Source of the DNA: Hymenolepis diminuta
Taxonomy: Eukaryota > Platyhelminthes > Cestoda > Cyclophyllidea > Hymenolepididae
Direction of reading: 5' to 3'
Assembly: GCA_900708905.1 (NCBI GenBank)
Contig: CAADRB010000010.1
Location: forward strand, 556,316-620,315
DNA length: 64,000 bases
Shown: piece by piece, positions 1 to 13,900 of the stretch
Position numbering within the stretch: position 1 is the stretch's first letter
How the letters are laid out: each line of letters starts with the position of its first letter
The notes under the pieces: generated by a model
The model's input: only the letters and a program-made list of their open reading frames with translations
Database searches by the model: none
Told to the model about the DNA's origin: nothing
Position numbers and translations under genes: made by a program

Positions 1-2645
1 TGTAACTAGTACAATGTCTTAGAGAATCTAAAAGACAGTTACGCTATCCTACAGAGTAGAGCAGACTATAATACTTCCTATGTCACTTCTTAAAGCGGTG
101 AACAAAGAAATGCATATGACAAAGTTAATCAATTTTTAATTTTTATTTATTTTATACATTTAATTTAAATAAACTTAGATTATATAGTTTAATTTTACTA
201 TTGTAAACTTGTCCAATAGGTTCAGTAGTCTCCTTTCAACATTTATTTTACAAAATTTAGATTAAGTTTCCTCGAAAATTAAAATTTTTCCGGTTAAAAT
301 AAATGGACTTCAACTAACAAGTTCAAATAATTTTTCAAACCAACAGTTTTTCAAATTTGTTAAATTTTGATGAGCTTTTGAAGTTCCGAGACTGTTAAGT
401 CTAAATTTAGGTTCTGAAACTTATCTTAATTCTTGCTTGCAAACATTAGAAATTTTAACAAATTTCTTACAGAAGAAGCCAAGGGCAATTTGAATCAAGT
501 CACATAGGTGTTATAACGTAACCAACTAGGAGATCTGGTAGTAATCTCGCAGAGCCAACAATCTGGAAAACTCGGTAATATAGTAACTTAACGCGGAAAC
601 CAATAACCCACAGCAGATCAGAAGACACGTTATAGTCAACAGGAATGTATTCACGAAACTCGCTCTCAATTGGTATCGGCTTGAACAAATAAGTATAATT
701 ATTAAGCGCCTTTTATCGATGAGGAAATAAAGAAAGAAATTGCATTTTTACTCATAGAAGAACAATTGGGAACGGGGGAAAGTGATTATCATTTCTTCTA
801 ACAATAGGGAAATCGAAAGTGTCTTTCAGTTACGTCCATAATTTTGTAAAAATTGAATTTTACATTTTGTCCATAGGATATAGTTCTTCTCACATCTCTC
901 TTTTCAAGGTCACGCTTAGAATAAGGGGAAGATAATAAAACTGTGTTTCAGTAGATTAGAAAAAAGATTTTGCTGTTCAAATGAAACTTTCTTAGAGTAT
1001 CTCATTTTTTTCAATATCAATTATTTTTAGTAAAGAGCCCACCTAGGAGGTTTAATTAAATCCTCTTGAGTAATAACACTAATCGTGAATTCGGAAACAA
1101 TTATCTGAAATGGCTTTCAATTCCTGCCACAACAGTCCTGATTTGCGTGTCAAAATTACTTAAGAAATTAGCTTTTTTCGCACCTACAGAGATCTACATC
1201 TAAGACAAGTAAGCAGACAAAGGTGATGAATAACCCACACATTGAAGGTGGTGGCATAAAATTACGGAAAAACCTTTTATCTAAATTTAAAGTAGACCTT
1301 TTTGTTGTGACTCACAATCTTTCATTAAATTTTCAGCAGGTAAAATTGTGTCATAAAGTTAAAAACCTCTGCAAATGGTCCCTCCCATGGCACATAATAT
1401 ATTTATTAAACTGAAGAAACTGATTTATACGAATAAGTTGTGAAACTATTATTGATTTTGATAGGAGAAAATGAAAGGATTATAAACTTTTGCTTTTAAA
1501 TGTGAATGTGAAATGCTTATTAAGTGGAAATCCGACAGTCCGATTCCTAAAATAAAATGAAATAAGTCTCTTGATGCACTCTTTTCGATCCCCTCCCTTT
1601 GTATATTATTGGATTGACTTACCCAGGTTCGCTTGCTTTTCCACAACAGTATAATTTTTCTACATTGCACTGTAGCATTCTGACCTGAAGTACCTACTTC
1701 GTTACCACACCCTCGCTAGCTCCATGTGTTTGTGTGTTCATTTGATGTCGCAATGTGTTTATGTGTGTAGCGATCTCAAAATACGCAAATGTTTAAACCC
1801 GTCGAGTCTTCCTTTATAGTAAAATGTTTATATATCATGATTAAAACCATTTCTTACTATACAGACGTCCCTTTCCTCACTTCCTGTCCTGTGTTAGTAA
1901 CAATCTTATGACCTACTCTGCGGAGTCCAGATAACATAATATTGGCGAAAGCAGTGAGATACAATTCCCTAGTCCAACAAAGTGAAATATTCATCCTTAG
2001 ATACACTAAGTAAAATATACGAGAAGGTATAGACCATGGATATTGCCCTATTCCCTAATCAGTCGTGTCTCTACTTTTGGCCTAATCATTAGCCTTAGGC
2101 AGCATGATTAAAAAGACACCTACAACACCTAGAGGGGACGAATTCTATGCAAATATGACGGAGCCATTGAAATAAAGGCTTCTACTTTTAAAATTCGGTT
2201 CAAAAGCGAAACAAGTATAACGAACTGCAAACTTCTACTCTGTATGAATCAGAAGCAATGGTCATCAACACTGAGTAGGTGAATTCATGCTTTTCGGATT
2301 TCCCTTTTCATTCTCCTATTTTCGTGGAAAGGAACTATTGTTTCAACTTTACCCAGTTCAAAATCTTTTAGATTCTCAGCCCGTGGAGGCGAAATTTACA
2401 AAACCCTATCTTTGTCATCTTTGTTATCGCTCTCCTCTTTGCTGTCCGTTTGGAGTTAATTCATGCGTCATGCGAGGAATGGGAACAGTCAAAAGGCCGA
2501 AAGGAAAGGACAAAATCCGTATCCCTCCCATCGGTGACATGATTGATGAAAATGTTTGGATCGCAGAACTCACTGCAGGAGGGAAGGATGTCGTATCCTG
2601 TGTCCCCGTTTCGATCCCTCTTAGACAAATTCTACTCTCTATGTA

Positions 2646-2672
2646 TTGAGTCTTTCCTGTTGAGTCTTTCCT
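2646..2672 (+). repeat. short direct duplication
   Basis: TTGAGTCTTTCCT occurs twice with 1-2 bases between copies, directly at the end of the 120-codon open frame at 2287-2649. Confidence 0.5.
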
Positions 2673-5600
2673 AAATGGCTAATTTTTTGTGTAATTCATA
2701 AATAAAACTATTCTTTTACTGAACAGACATTTTCAGCCCGACGTCATTCTACTTAAGACCTACCCTATGGCGTAGGCACAATAAAAATATAACTAATGCA
2801 GTTATTTAGATCAGGCCATTGCAATCGGAATTCCTTTGTAAACTGATTCAAATGCATATGTATATTCAAAAGATCTCTAATTAAACATACTAGAAATCAA
2901 TAATTTTTGAAGATTTCACATCTGGGCAACACACAAGACTAAAATGATTATCTGATTCAAGATTGTAGTATGTACCTCTTTATCAACAATTCTTTATTAT
3001 TAGGTTCCTATGACCGAAATAAGTAAGTCATTGTTCATATTACAAATATGATTAGTGCATTAAGGTGCGTTGCTTTAGATATTTCAATTATCGAATGGGG
3101 AGGAAGGCAGAATATGTCTTTCCTGAAGAGGAAGGACATCTCTGGGACCTGAGTTCTGATTTACCCCTCTTTGTCCTTAATATCTTCAGAACACATGAGG
3201 AGTCTATTTCTATTGGAGAGTAGTTTTCAAGATAATCGGGATAATTGCGCTTATTCTCATGAAAATGACGTGAATTTAAAGTATGATTGGTCTCATCAAT
3301 TTTATCTTCATTTTAGTAGGAATTTCAACCCGTATAATCTAATATTTACGACATTGAGAGCTCGTCCATTCATAATATGCATCCACTGATTAATCAGGCG
3401 ATCCTGCTAAATCAAACTGTTATTAATTTAACACATGAAAATGGGGATCTATTCTAATAAATCATGAAATAATAAACAATAACAAAATATATTACGAAAG
3501 GGTTGTCAGATGGAAGAGAACAACCGTCAAATGAACTTATTTCATTGAATTCTAGATTCATAACCATGTTTAATTTTTACTTAATAAATATATATCTTAT
3601 CTGCTTCGTGTCTTTATGATACTAGATTTCTGAATTATTTCTTGATTAAATAGATAAATAAATAAATGTGACTAAATTTTCCCATCAGATAAAAGTTCTC
3701 CTTTCTATAGAGTAAATAGTGTTATCTGAGAAAGTGTCACAGGTTGAATTCTAATAGAAAGATGATGATTTTCCGTAGCTTACACCTAATTAGCGCTTAA
3801 ATGACTTTCAATAAAATAAAACTAACTCCTTAACACAAAAATTAAGCTGCTTTTTCGAAACTCTTTCAAATTCACATTAAACTGGAGTTGACGAGGACAG
3901 ATAGGGAGCTCCAAACTAATGAAATTGTTTTTATTGGTTTGTTATTTTCATCGAAATCCGTAATTAGTGGTAAAATCAGCATAGATATCAGTAGTAGTAC
4001 TGACAAATACTTGAACACAAATGAGTTTTATGAAATTAAATATCTTCATGTCAGGTACAACCAGTGTGTAAAGAAAAAAATGGCCATGCAATCACCCACC
4101 TTATTTTTGAGCTCTTGGATATGTATCTCCGGAAAATTATTCCAAAATTCAAGGCTGCTCAACGAAATGGAGAGAAAATGTTTTCGTGAATATAATCATC
4201 TGAACAAATCAAGGCTGAACAAGATGCCCGAAAGGTAATCAAGAAGCGTCACATGGCTCTCTCTTGAATGCACTATACCTTGAAAGCTATGCATCCTATT
4301 GCTCAAATCGTATGCTCTATACAATTTTCGAATAAATGATATCATTATCATATTATTAATATACCAAGTAAAGTTATAACTGGCCATATGTAGATTATCA
4401 CATAGACGATTAATTTCAGACAGGCTGGCACAATTGCCAGGTAATCTACGGAGTTAGTTGACCATAACCAGTACTTATATATAGTGGGAAAGATTGGTCG
4501 CAGATGTTTTACAGTCAGCGGTTTTTGTTCTCCTAAATATCCACCAATGATGCTGTAAAACAACTGTCGTAACCACGCCGAAGAGAACAAAAGAGAATAG
4601 GCATAGGGGATAGATGAACCGTTACTGATATTACTTCCGACTGTCCGTGTTCTCTCCCTATCCTTCTTTCTCTCCCTACCTTCAAGGTATTTTTGGAAGA
4701 TGACATAAATCCAAACCTTCTAACACTTGGCGCAACTGGGAAAAGGCAAGTTTTCGTGTAGTTGTTCCCGTTTTTAACAGGAAAGAAACGTACTGAAAAA
4801 CGAAGAAACGCAAAAAAGAATCGGAGAAGTTATGTGGCACAACACGATATATCATTTCATTCTTTTCTCTTTCTCCTTTATAATTTTTCTTGCCGAAAAA
4901 ATTAGCCTTTTTGTTCAGTCTTGCTTCACACATCGCAAAGTGGAAAAGTTTATGATATATCTTTTTTAAAAATTAATTAATTATGTTCAAGGTATAATTT
5001 TGAATACCAAAAATTGGACCACGTTGTCTGAATATATATGGTGCAATACATGATGGCTTTTAACTTGAAAGATAATTACATCTGTGATCTATCACCGAAT
5101 GCAAAGGGAAACAAAATGAGAAGTCACTGGCAGATCGGGAAGCATTAACTCAATGATGATCAAACCAAAAAAGACTTCTCTTTTCAGTAAATGAATGATG
5201 GTATAAAAACCACGTGTTTTCAAGTGATTAAGATAATGAAATAATGAGATAAACCTCATAAAACTTTAACTTTAGAAAGCGAATGACCACGTGATTTTGG
5301 GACTCAACGAAAGAGAGTCTTTTGATTTCCCTACATTCACTTCAATTACTTCATTTTCCTTTGAAACTGAAGTATTCATCTTACCTTCCTTACATTTTGG
5401 ATTTATCATTAAAAATGGAAAATAGGTTAACAAAAAATTATGAGTTTGAAGCATTTTGCATTAGTGAACGATAGTAAGTTTTAACTTAATTCAGAATATA
5501 TCCGAAAGTAATTTTCCGTACTTTTCCAATTGTAGGTTTTAATAATTGTCTTAGTACTTAATAAACTCGCAATACAAATATTTACCGTATTTTTTCATGC

Positions 5601-6747
5601 TCTTTCTAATTTGGCGGGAGAAAAATTTCTCACCTACTGAAACAAACATGCAGCTTATAAAAATTATCCGCGAATAAATAAACCATTAATTGTTTTCTGA
5701 TGTCGCAGAGTGCTAATTATACCGACTCTGTAAATAAAAGAAAATGGTGAAGAGATAAGAAAGTGGCTGCATTTCAACAGGCACAATCACTTCTTGAAGC
5801 ATCTAATTGTTTTATTAAGTTTGTTGGTTAAGTACTGAAGAAAGTCAGGAAGCCTTGACATTTCACCAATGCATTTTTAACTCAATAGATGTCTGCATTT
5901 CCTCAAAGTAACCAAAAGGAAAAAATACATGGATTCGAAAATTTGTTTACAGCTTGAATTGGATTTAAGTTTTTTGGGTTTTAATAAACTTCTAAATCTT
6001 TCTAATTTCCCTGATTAATTTGTAGTGTAACAAAGGGATTAATCTCACCCTCTCTAATGATAAATAAAGGTAATCAAATAAGTCGGCTGTGGAGAAAAAA
6101 AATTTCACTTTGCTTTTAGGTGTGTTATAATTAAGAAATTAGGCAGCCACAAATATTTCTTCAGAAAAAATTAGAATTTCTTTGCCTTTTTGTGTTAATA
6201 AAAATCACCTTCAACTTGTATGCAGCTATTTTATTCCAATATAGAAAACTTCTAACTGACCCGTTTTTGTTTACATTTGAGATGATGTACACTTTATCAC
6301 ATTTTCGTTTATTTTATACCTTTTCCCATTAGTTACCAGACGTATAAGATCATATTTCAAAGAAATTTTTTTCCACCAATGCAAAGAGAATTTATTTATC
6401 TTAGAACAGGATGAATAAATAGAAAGATCTCTTTCCACAGCTAGTAACTACTCTGTAGAATAGTAGAATAAGAATTATTTAATGTCATTTTAATGTAGTA
6501 AAGGCAATAAAAATACCTAGCAAAGAAAAGTCTACGTATAATTTTGAAAATATAACAAAAAATATTAACAAATCATTTTTTCTATAAACTCTATATAAAG
6601 ATGTATGAATCTAGCAGCGGAAAATTGTAAAATGTTGCCTATGAGAGTTATGCAATTTCGCATTCAAATATTTACTTATCAGTTTAACGACTTAGTCAGG
6701 TATTGTTATAACTTTTCGAAGTTGGTTGTAAACTTAAAATTTTCTAA

Positions 6748-6787
6748 ATATATGTATATAAATATATAAATAAATATATATAAATAT
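6748..6787. repeat. AT-rich imperfect (TATA/AAATA) microsatellite
   Basis: Alternating TATATA and AAATA units with no G or C over most of the length. Confidence 0.7.
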
Positions 6788-8855
6788 AGGTGATTTAAAC
6801 AAACTTTATTTAATGTTGCGGCAAAGTTTTTAATTTTTATCGATTCAATTATCTGTGGTGTGTTTTAATTACTCTAAATTTTGCGCTACATTCAAAAATT
6901 CGTCAAAGAAGCTCCATTTAGTTTCTAAAGTGTCTTTACACGTTAAACCTGCGTTTCAATAAAATATCCACAAACGCATACTTTTATATCAAATGTAAAT
7001 TTGAATACAAGGATGCTGATCCTCCTTAAAACAGTTGAAAGCGTTATGATCTGGGGACTGAATTATGTGAATATTTTCTTTCTTAAAATAAAAAAAATTT
7101 GCTGAAATTTTTTGAGAGTGCATTTCGAAATCCCTTACAGTTTGATATATCTTGAATAAGAACAAATCAGTTAACTATAACTGGTCAAAAATATTTCATA
7201 TTGTTTAAAACAGCATGGATATATTTGTAAGTTTTGCTTGTCATTTGGATCATTTCAAATAAGATCTAAATTTGGAAGCTAATTTAGAATAAAGACTTAA
7301 TTTTTAGCTTGGAGAAACCCAAAAACATTGATGCGTTTTATATGACATCCAAAAAACATATAAACTTGTAAATTTTTTTAATAAAAGCAGCTTACTGGCA
7401 GATATTAAAGATGGACATTTAAAATAGCTTTTATCTCATCGAAAGTCATTTTTTGCTTCTGTATCACTTGGGGAACAATATTAAAACACCAATGCAAAGC
7501 AATATCTGGCAAAATTTACCGGCTGAACCCAAGCAGCTGAGCAGAAGCTCTGATGGCTGCGAATTAATCGGTTTTCTTTAAAATGTAGTGATTTTGGACA
7601 AAAGCGTCTTCATTTTGTCTTTAAGAATATTCTTAGTTCGAATGCTTTTCTGCTTGAATTTCAGACAAAGCACACTCCGTTTTTATTACCTTTTATTTAA
7701 TAAAGCGAAGGCACTATCTTAAAACGACTTACAAATTACAGCATTATGTTTTGCTTACTAAGAATACATTAGTGCTTTCAAATTTGCCAAATTTTACTCC
7801 GGAAAATATAACAGATATGCTTAATTTAATCGGGCATATTATCTATAAACCATACGTATACATTTCTAAATCCTCTGTAGAAAATACAGTGAATAAATAC
7901 TAATAGACCACAAGAAAACTTTTTGACATGGTAAAACGTGGTTTCCAGTTGATTAAGATTAAAAAGAGTAAAGATTGAGGTCTACATGAAGTGAATAGTG
8001 ATGAGTTATATAAAGCTCACAAATCCTTCAGGATTAAGCGATATGAATCTGAAATTGTGATCGAAATAAATGTTGTCATTCATTCTGCCTCGATGAATTT
8101 AAGATATACTTTCATAAGTGCAAATTTGGGCAACATCTCGGTCAAAACTAAAAATGCAAGATGTTATGAATTTTTTTTTGCGTAAGCTCTGAAAGACATA
8201 AAAATGGAGTTCATGCGATCTGAAATTAAAATTCACTCTTAACTAGACAGGACAGACAGGTCAAATCGATTTTGTAAAAAAATGAGAAGGCTCGATAGAT
8301 TCTTCGGGTTTCTATTTTCAGCTTAAATCTTTATGAAAACAGATTAAAGAGACAAAGTATGGCTGGTGTCTGATATTTTAAATAAAGAACACCTATGCAG
8401 AAGTTTGCTCTTGCGAAACATAATATAAAATCCTTTGTCATGCTGCCTGTTAAAAATATCTCGTTTCCCTACCTGATTTGACAGCTCTAAAACTCAAAAG
8501 GGGGTAGTGACACTACTATACGATCTCCATTTCCAGCTATGCTCATATAATTTTTTGGATATAGTACAGTACTATGCTCTATTGGGTTGCATCAAAGTTT
8601 TCGGCAAGAGTGATTAATTCCATTAGCAAATGAATCACAGATGGCTATAAGATTATGAATGAATACGAATTTCACATAACTAAGACCGTTTCTAACACTT
8701 TAATGAATAATTTCAAACCCATCATCTTCATTTTGAAAACCATCACAGCTGCATCAATGCCAGACCTTTTATTTATATAAGAAAATGCAAATCAAAAACT
8801 CTAAAATCATGTTCATTTGCGTATATTATAACCTATAGTAATACAAAAAAGTTAC

Positions 8856-9088
8856 AAATTTTAATCGTGGGAGGTCTCATAAATGATAAGGGAAAAGAGA
8901 CCAAAAAGATGCTGAAAGCATCTTATTTCACTTATTTCCGGATTCAGGTTGTAAAATATTTATTTGATGAGAAGCTCGCGATTCAAAAGTCAAATTTCTT
9001 GAAATGTCCCCTGAACTGGAGCAAATTCTTGCCTAAGATGTCCAATGCTTATTGATCGACGTTTTAATCATAATGGTCGTTCTTGCCA
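8856..9088 (+). repeat. family R dispersed repeat, near-full copy
   Basis: It starts with AAATTTTAATCGTGGGA and ends with GCTTATTGATCGACG...GGTCGTTCTTGCCA, matching both ends of the other copies. The open frame at 8867-9055 lies inside it and has no recognisable protein. An internal hairpin (AAGATGCT-GAA-AGCATCTT) lies at 8906-8924. Confidence 0.5.
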
Positions 9089-9880
9089 ATTCAATTTATA
9101 TTTTCTTCCAAAGCCGGAGAGAAACAAAGTGGTCTTACGTAATATGCAAAAGCTTGCATTTCTAACATAGTAGAGTTGAAAGTTAAAAATTTTACACATA
9201 GTTATGTTTACTAAACATTTAGACTGTTTTTACACGTGAAAATATTTAGATTTTACGTTGTGTTACCTAAGAACCAGTTTAAACTGGCATGTGACTTCCA
9301 GCAGAAAGTCAACATTCTTTACAGTGGACGCACAAACAAAATGTAGAAGAATAAAGACACATCATAGGGTATCAACTTAAATAAAAACTCTAAAGTTCAT
9401 GCATGAGAAAGCGATCCGATGGAGCATGTGTTCGTTATTGACTATTTCCCAGTTGAAATGCGTTCGCAGAATGACGCTGAGTTTCATCCTACAGCATTTG
9501 TAAATCATTTTATCTAAAAAAACTTTTAATGATTAAAGTTGTACTCGTTTTCCCCTGTAACCGTGATTTTGAACTTGAAAATGAATAGACTGTAATATTC
9601 TTTACTTAAAAGTACCCCAAATGTCTCCGGCTGTCCTTTAAATTAAACTGGGTCATACTTATCAGTTCCAGTTAAAGTGTAATAGGCTAATTAGTGGAAT
9701 GTGCAACCATTTCTTCATTATTTTACAGTTGATTACATCCAAATAAAGCGTAAGATACATGAAGGTAATTGCTTTCTATAGTCTTGTGGAAAATCTCCCT
9801 AATTTATACCTTTGATCAGTGAAATAGAATTACTATTACTACTGTTGATATCACCTACGACAGTGCAGAAATATCTTTAC

Positions 9881-10032
9881 AAATTTTAATCTTGGGAAAC
9901 CATTGATTTGCTCAGAAGTTCATTAGGAGCATAATTCACTTTTTAACGTCCTTACACTCAGTTTTCGTAATTTGACCTCCAGATGCATAGATTAGTTTAC
10001 ATTCATAACATTCCGAGCTCATTGAGCCGTTG
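9881..10032 (+). repeat. family R dispersed repeat, shortened copy
   Basis: It starts with AAATTTTAATCTTGGGA and ends with CATTCCGAGCTCATTGAGCC, matching the family 3' motif. At about 150 bp it is internally shortened. It lies 0.8 kb from another copy in the same orientation. Confidence 0.5.
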
Positions 10033-10664
10033 CTTTCTTTCCTTCCTCAATAAGTACTTAGACGGAACAAGTACCGATTTTTAGATTTAGTAACCATTTA
10101 TTTACTAACCTCGTTTGGCCCACATTAATATACCTTAAATAATTATGTTTAAACATCAGACCATTGAATTTTAAGTTATGTGATTATTAACAATTTACTA
10201 CCTTCGGAATTAAAATAACGTTTCTGTTTAGTAGGTTTTATTTAGGTTTATTTGAATGAAGTCAAACTAACTAACTTTATTGATCTGTATTTCTAGTAAA
10301 ACGCACAAAATTTGCTGTCTTTAAATACGGTGCTAATGGACATCTTTCATCAAAATTTGTTCCTTTCCTTCATAATATGGTGTACGAAACCTTTCAATCT
10401 TCATATGCAAATTATGATTGGCACCACCAATAATTCGAGAAAAAGCTATACGATTAATAATTATTAAAACAATCACTAAACAATATTATATTTTAAATTT
10501 TAGATGACTAAAATTAGTTTAATTTTAACGATTTGGCTCCCGAAAGAATTTATAGTAAATATTAATTTAATTTAAATTAGGATATCAGCTTATATTTTGA
10601 CTGTATTATTGCCAATCCCACCTTTTGGATCTTGACCGTAAAAGGTATGTGCATGAATAGAGTG

Positions 10665-10901
10665 ATATGACCACCTGGTTAACAGCCTCTGAATAAATCG
10701 CTCATAAATTCAGATATTACTGGATCTAGTAATGAAAAACGAGCTAGGAAATATTTGGAAAGCATAAGGAGAATGTAAAAGTCTCGAAGATTTTAGAACT
10801 CCAATAAAACAAGGCTCCTGACATCCTGACCTCATTATATACTACTATGCAACCAGAGTATTTGACTACTTCACACCTGTAGGTCCTGATCCATGATAAA
10901 A
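10665..10901 (-). repeat. family R dispersed repeat, near-full copy
   Basis: On the minus strand it runs from TTTTATCATGG (near 10901) to ATTCAGAGGCTGTTAACCAG and GTGGTCATAT (near 10665). Its central part, AATAAAACAAGGCTCCTGAC on the plus strand at about 10804, matches the copy at 42835 almost base for base. The 78-codon open frame at 10744-10980 largely overlaps this repeat and is not a gene. Confidence 0.5.
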
Positions 10902-10905
10902 CTAT

Positions 10906-13900
10906 CATAAGATTCTTACACTGCCATGGCAAATAACTTGGGATGGTTGGCCATACACTTTTAGAAACGCTTTTCTCCAATTAACTTAAATACCAGAAGA
11001 ACAATAACAGTTATTATTACTTTAATATAGCCCTGAATTTATGCACTATCAATCAATAACTGTACTCGTTTCAACCAGATTTTTACTATTTCTTCTTTGT
11101 CTCTCTAATGAGCTGTTAAGTGCCACTTCGAGTTAGTACTCTTCATCTCGATGACCCTATTAGCCGTCACCTCTATTTTTCAAGTGTGCTTTGTTTTTCT
11201 CCCCCATAATGGTTCATAATGGAGTCCCTTTTTTCATTTAATCAGTATATCAGAGCTCGTTTGCAAAATATGTACCGAAGAGTTAAAACGCAATTCAAAT
11301 GTTCCAAAAAAATGTAACTTTAAATCAATTATATTAATCTTGACAAATTAAAAATGGGGGCGCTTTCGAAAGGCCTCATTAGTAATTAGGGATTGAAAAT
11401 TGAGAAATTTCAGCATAACCGGTCTTCCCAAATCCTTAAATTCGGTAACTTCTAGTGAGCCTAATAAGAAGTAATTAAAGTAGTCATCAGTGTTATTAAA
11501 ACTTCTCAAATAGTGAATATAAAGAGCTCAATAGCTACTTAGTTGTGAGGTTATTTGATAACCTGAGTTTCAAATTATGGTTATATCGAACACGATGTTT
11601 TCATTCATTTAGGCATAGACTATTTTTTGCTGGAAAAATAAACGAAGTTTTTAATTTTCACCTTAGTCATGATTAAAGCTGCGAAAATAAAAATGGTAAA
11701 AAAATAAAACTGAAAACCTTTTAGGCTAGAAACTTACCGCACCGTGCAGAAGGGTGAGCTCTATTGGTCAACATCCATGTTAGTTAAGTCAGATGTCACG
11801 GGGATGCCCATCGGTTCACATCCAGAGATGTAAATGGACAATTTTGGTAAAAAAGGGAGGTGGTCGAAATAAGTTTCTCGTAAGAGTCTAAAAAATTCCT
11901 GCCGTTTATACAAGCCACCTGTTGCTAAAATTTCCCTCAAATATTTCGGATAGTTACGTAGACTAGAAAGAGTTATTAACATAAATATAACGAGGTTTTG
12001 ATAAATTAAAAGGAATATCTTGCGTTTATAATTTTTCTGAATGCCTTATGTTGATTTATAGGAAAAGTTATTTCTTTGATCGAAGGCAGTGTTCATTGTA
12101 ATTGTCTGAATTTCTCACGCTATCGAAATTCACAAATTCTATGAATGCATCTTCTTTACTTTAAATTCACACATCACAGAAGAGAAATGAAAACAAAAAA
12201 TTAACTTCAAAAATTATAAGCAGGAGATGGCTCACCTACCGTCATCCACTTCCATTCACTGAGGCGGTGCTGTCAAAAACTGATTCAAATATGGAAAAAA
12301 GGAGTAGAGAGTTTATATTATCTGTAGTCTCTTGTATGTTTTTTACATTCCATCTAAAGGTTGACATGACTGGAGGAATTATTTGACTCTCTCTGAAATT
12401 CATCAGAAAAGATATATCCAAATATCGAGAGAAATAGTCATCGATATTTTTTCTCCCATCCAACTGTGACATATTTGCTTGGGTTTAAGCAATATATGGG
12501 TGTTATTTCCTTTACATGCATGTCGATTGTAGGAAATGGAATGCTTTTGCGTTATTGTGAAGATTAGAGTCTTTCAAAAAATTGCTCAGCAAACATTAAG
12601 GCGAACAGTTTAGCATATAAGATGGATTCAAAACAGTTAACAAAGACGAAGATGATGGACGGCAAAATCTTCTTCTATATGGACTTCATGAAAAGCCGTT
12701 TTTGAGTGTTCATTAGCTAATGAAAGTCTCATGTACAACATTAAGTACTTACCAAATCACAAAAATTTAATGAAGACTTTAGTTAAGGTGATTATATGTC
12801 AATTTTTATATGGTATAGTACCTTTTTGCATAGCCTATGCATATAAATACTACTGGACAATAAGCATTAATTGGCTTTTTCTGTGACCAAACACCTGCGT
12901 TATGAATTCTGTTCCGAAATAGAGCTTCCGTCTCAGCTTACTGGTTATTAGATTCCTCTCAAACGAAAATCTCCTCCTCTGATTCCTTTTCATTCATGTC
13001 TTCCAGTTCGAGCGGCTGAAAAGGGTACTAGCTTAGTTAAAATTTCTTATCTTCTAAGCTGGAACCTCTTCTACTGAGATTCCGTCGTGATTAAATAAAT
13101 TTTTTATATAAATTTATAGTTGAAAATGGCTACGTAGTGCATTTGGTCAGAAAATTAATTTTTAATTTAAACTTTAAGCGTTGGCAGAAAATAATTTGTT
13201 GTATCAGTAATATTTGCCTACTATATGCAATACCTACCTAAATATGGCATTCAAATACTCAGCTGAGATGCACTTTGCACTGCGGGAATACTATGAGAGC
13301 AAAAATAAGAAAGGATGATTAAAAGCTCGACGTTTACCTTGGTAATAAAATAAAGTACTGGCCGATAGGCTATTTGCACCGTTCTTCGTTGACCTTTTCT
13401 TGAAAATTATCTCATACCTGAAAGATTTGTTTTTCTCCCTGAGAAAGTACGCAAAAGTGATATTTTCAATGAAAATATATTAGATTCAATGAATCTTATC
13501 AAGAATTACTCCTTTTTATTGTTATCATGAAGGAAATATGCAATTTCCCACCATATTATAGTACTATTTTAACGGATATTTTGAATACATGTCAATGAGA
13601 ATTCTACGACATTAAAATAAATCGATAGAAATTCATAAAATATTGTTTATTTTAGTTTTTCTCATAAGAAAATTTCATCACATAATCGTTCTTATAAGAA
13701 TTATGAGATAAACACGATTCCCAGGTATGCTTAAATGTCCTAAAAGATTGTTACAAAGCCTACTTTGCAAATTAAATTTGGTGAAAATATTCTGGAGCTG
13801 CTTTTAAGAGAAAGTCAAAATTTTCAATCCTCTTATTGACAAGAAGTAACTCGTGCTATTGGCCGTTCCGCATCACTGCATCTGCACCAATGAACACTGA

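Larger units (their letters stand above)
1..8855. other. noncoding AT-rich DNA, no gene recognised
   Basis: Only chance-length open frames occur. The longest is 120 codons at 2287-2649, in a somewhat GC-richer patch. Visible structure is limited to the duplication at 2646, the pyrimidine tract at 4647-4682 and the AT microsatellite at 6748. Confidence 0.6.

Noticed and set aside
10744..10980. 78-codon minus-strand frame
   Set aside because: Largely overlaps a dispersed family R repeat copy and is not conserved as a frame in the other copies.
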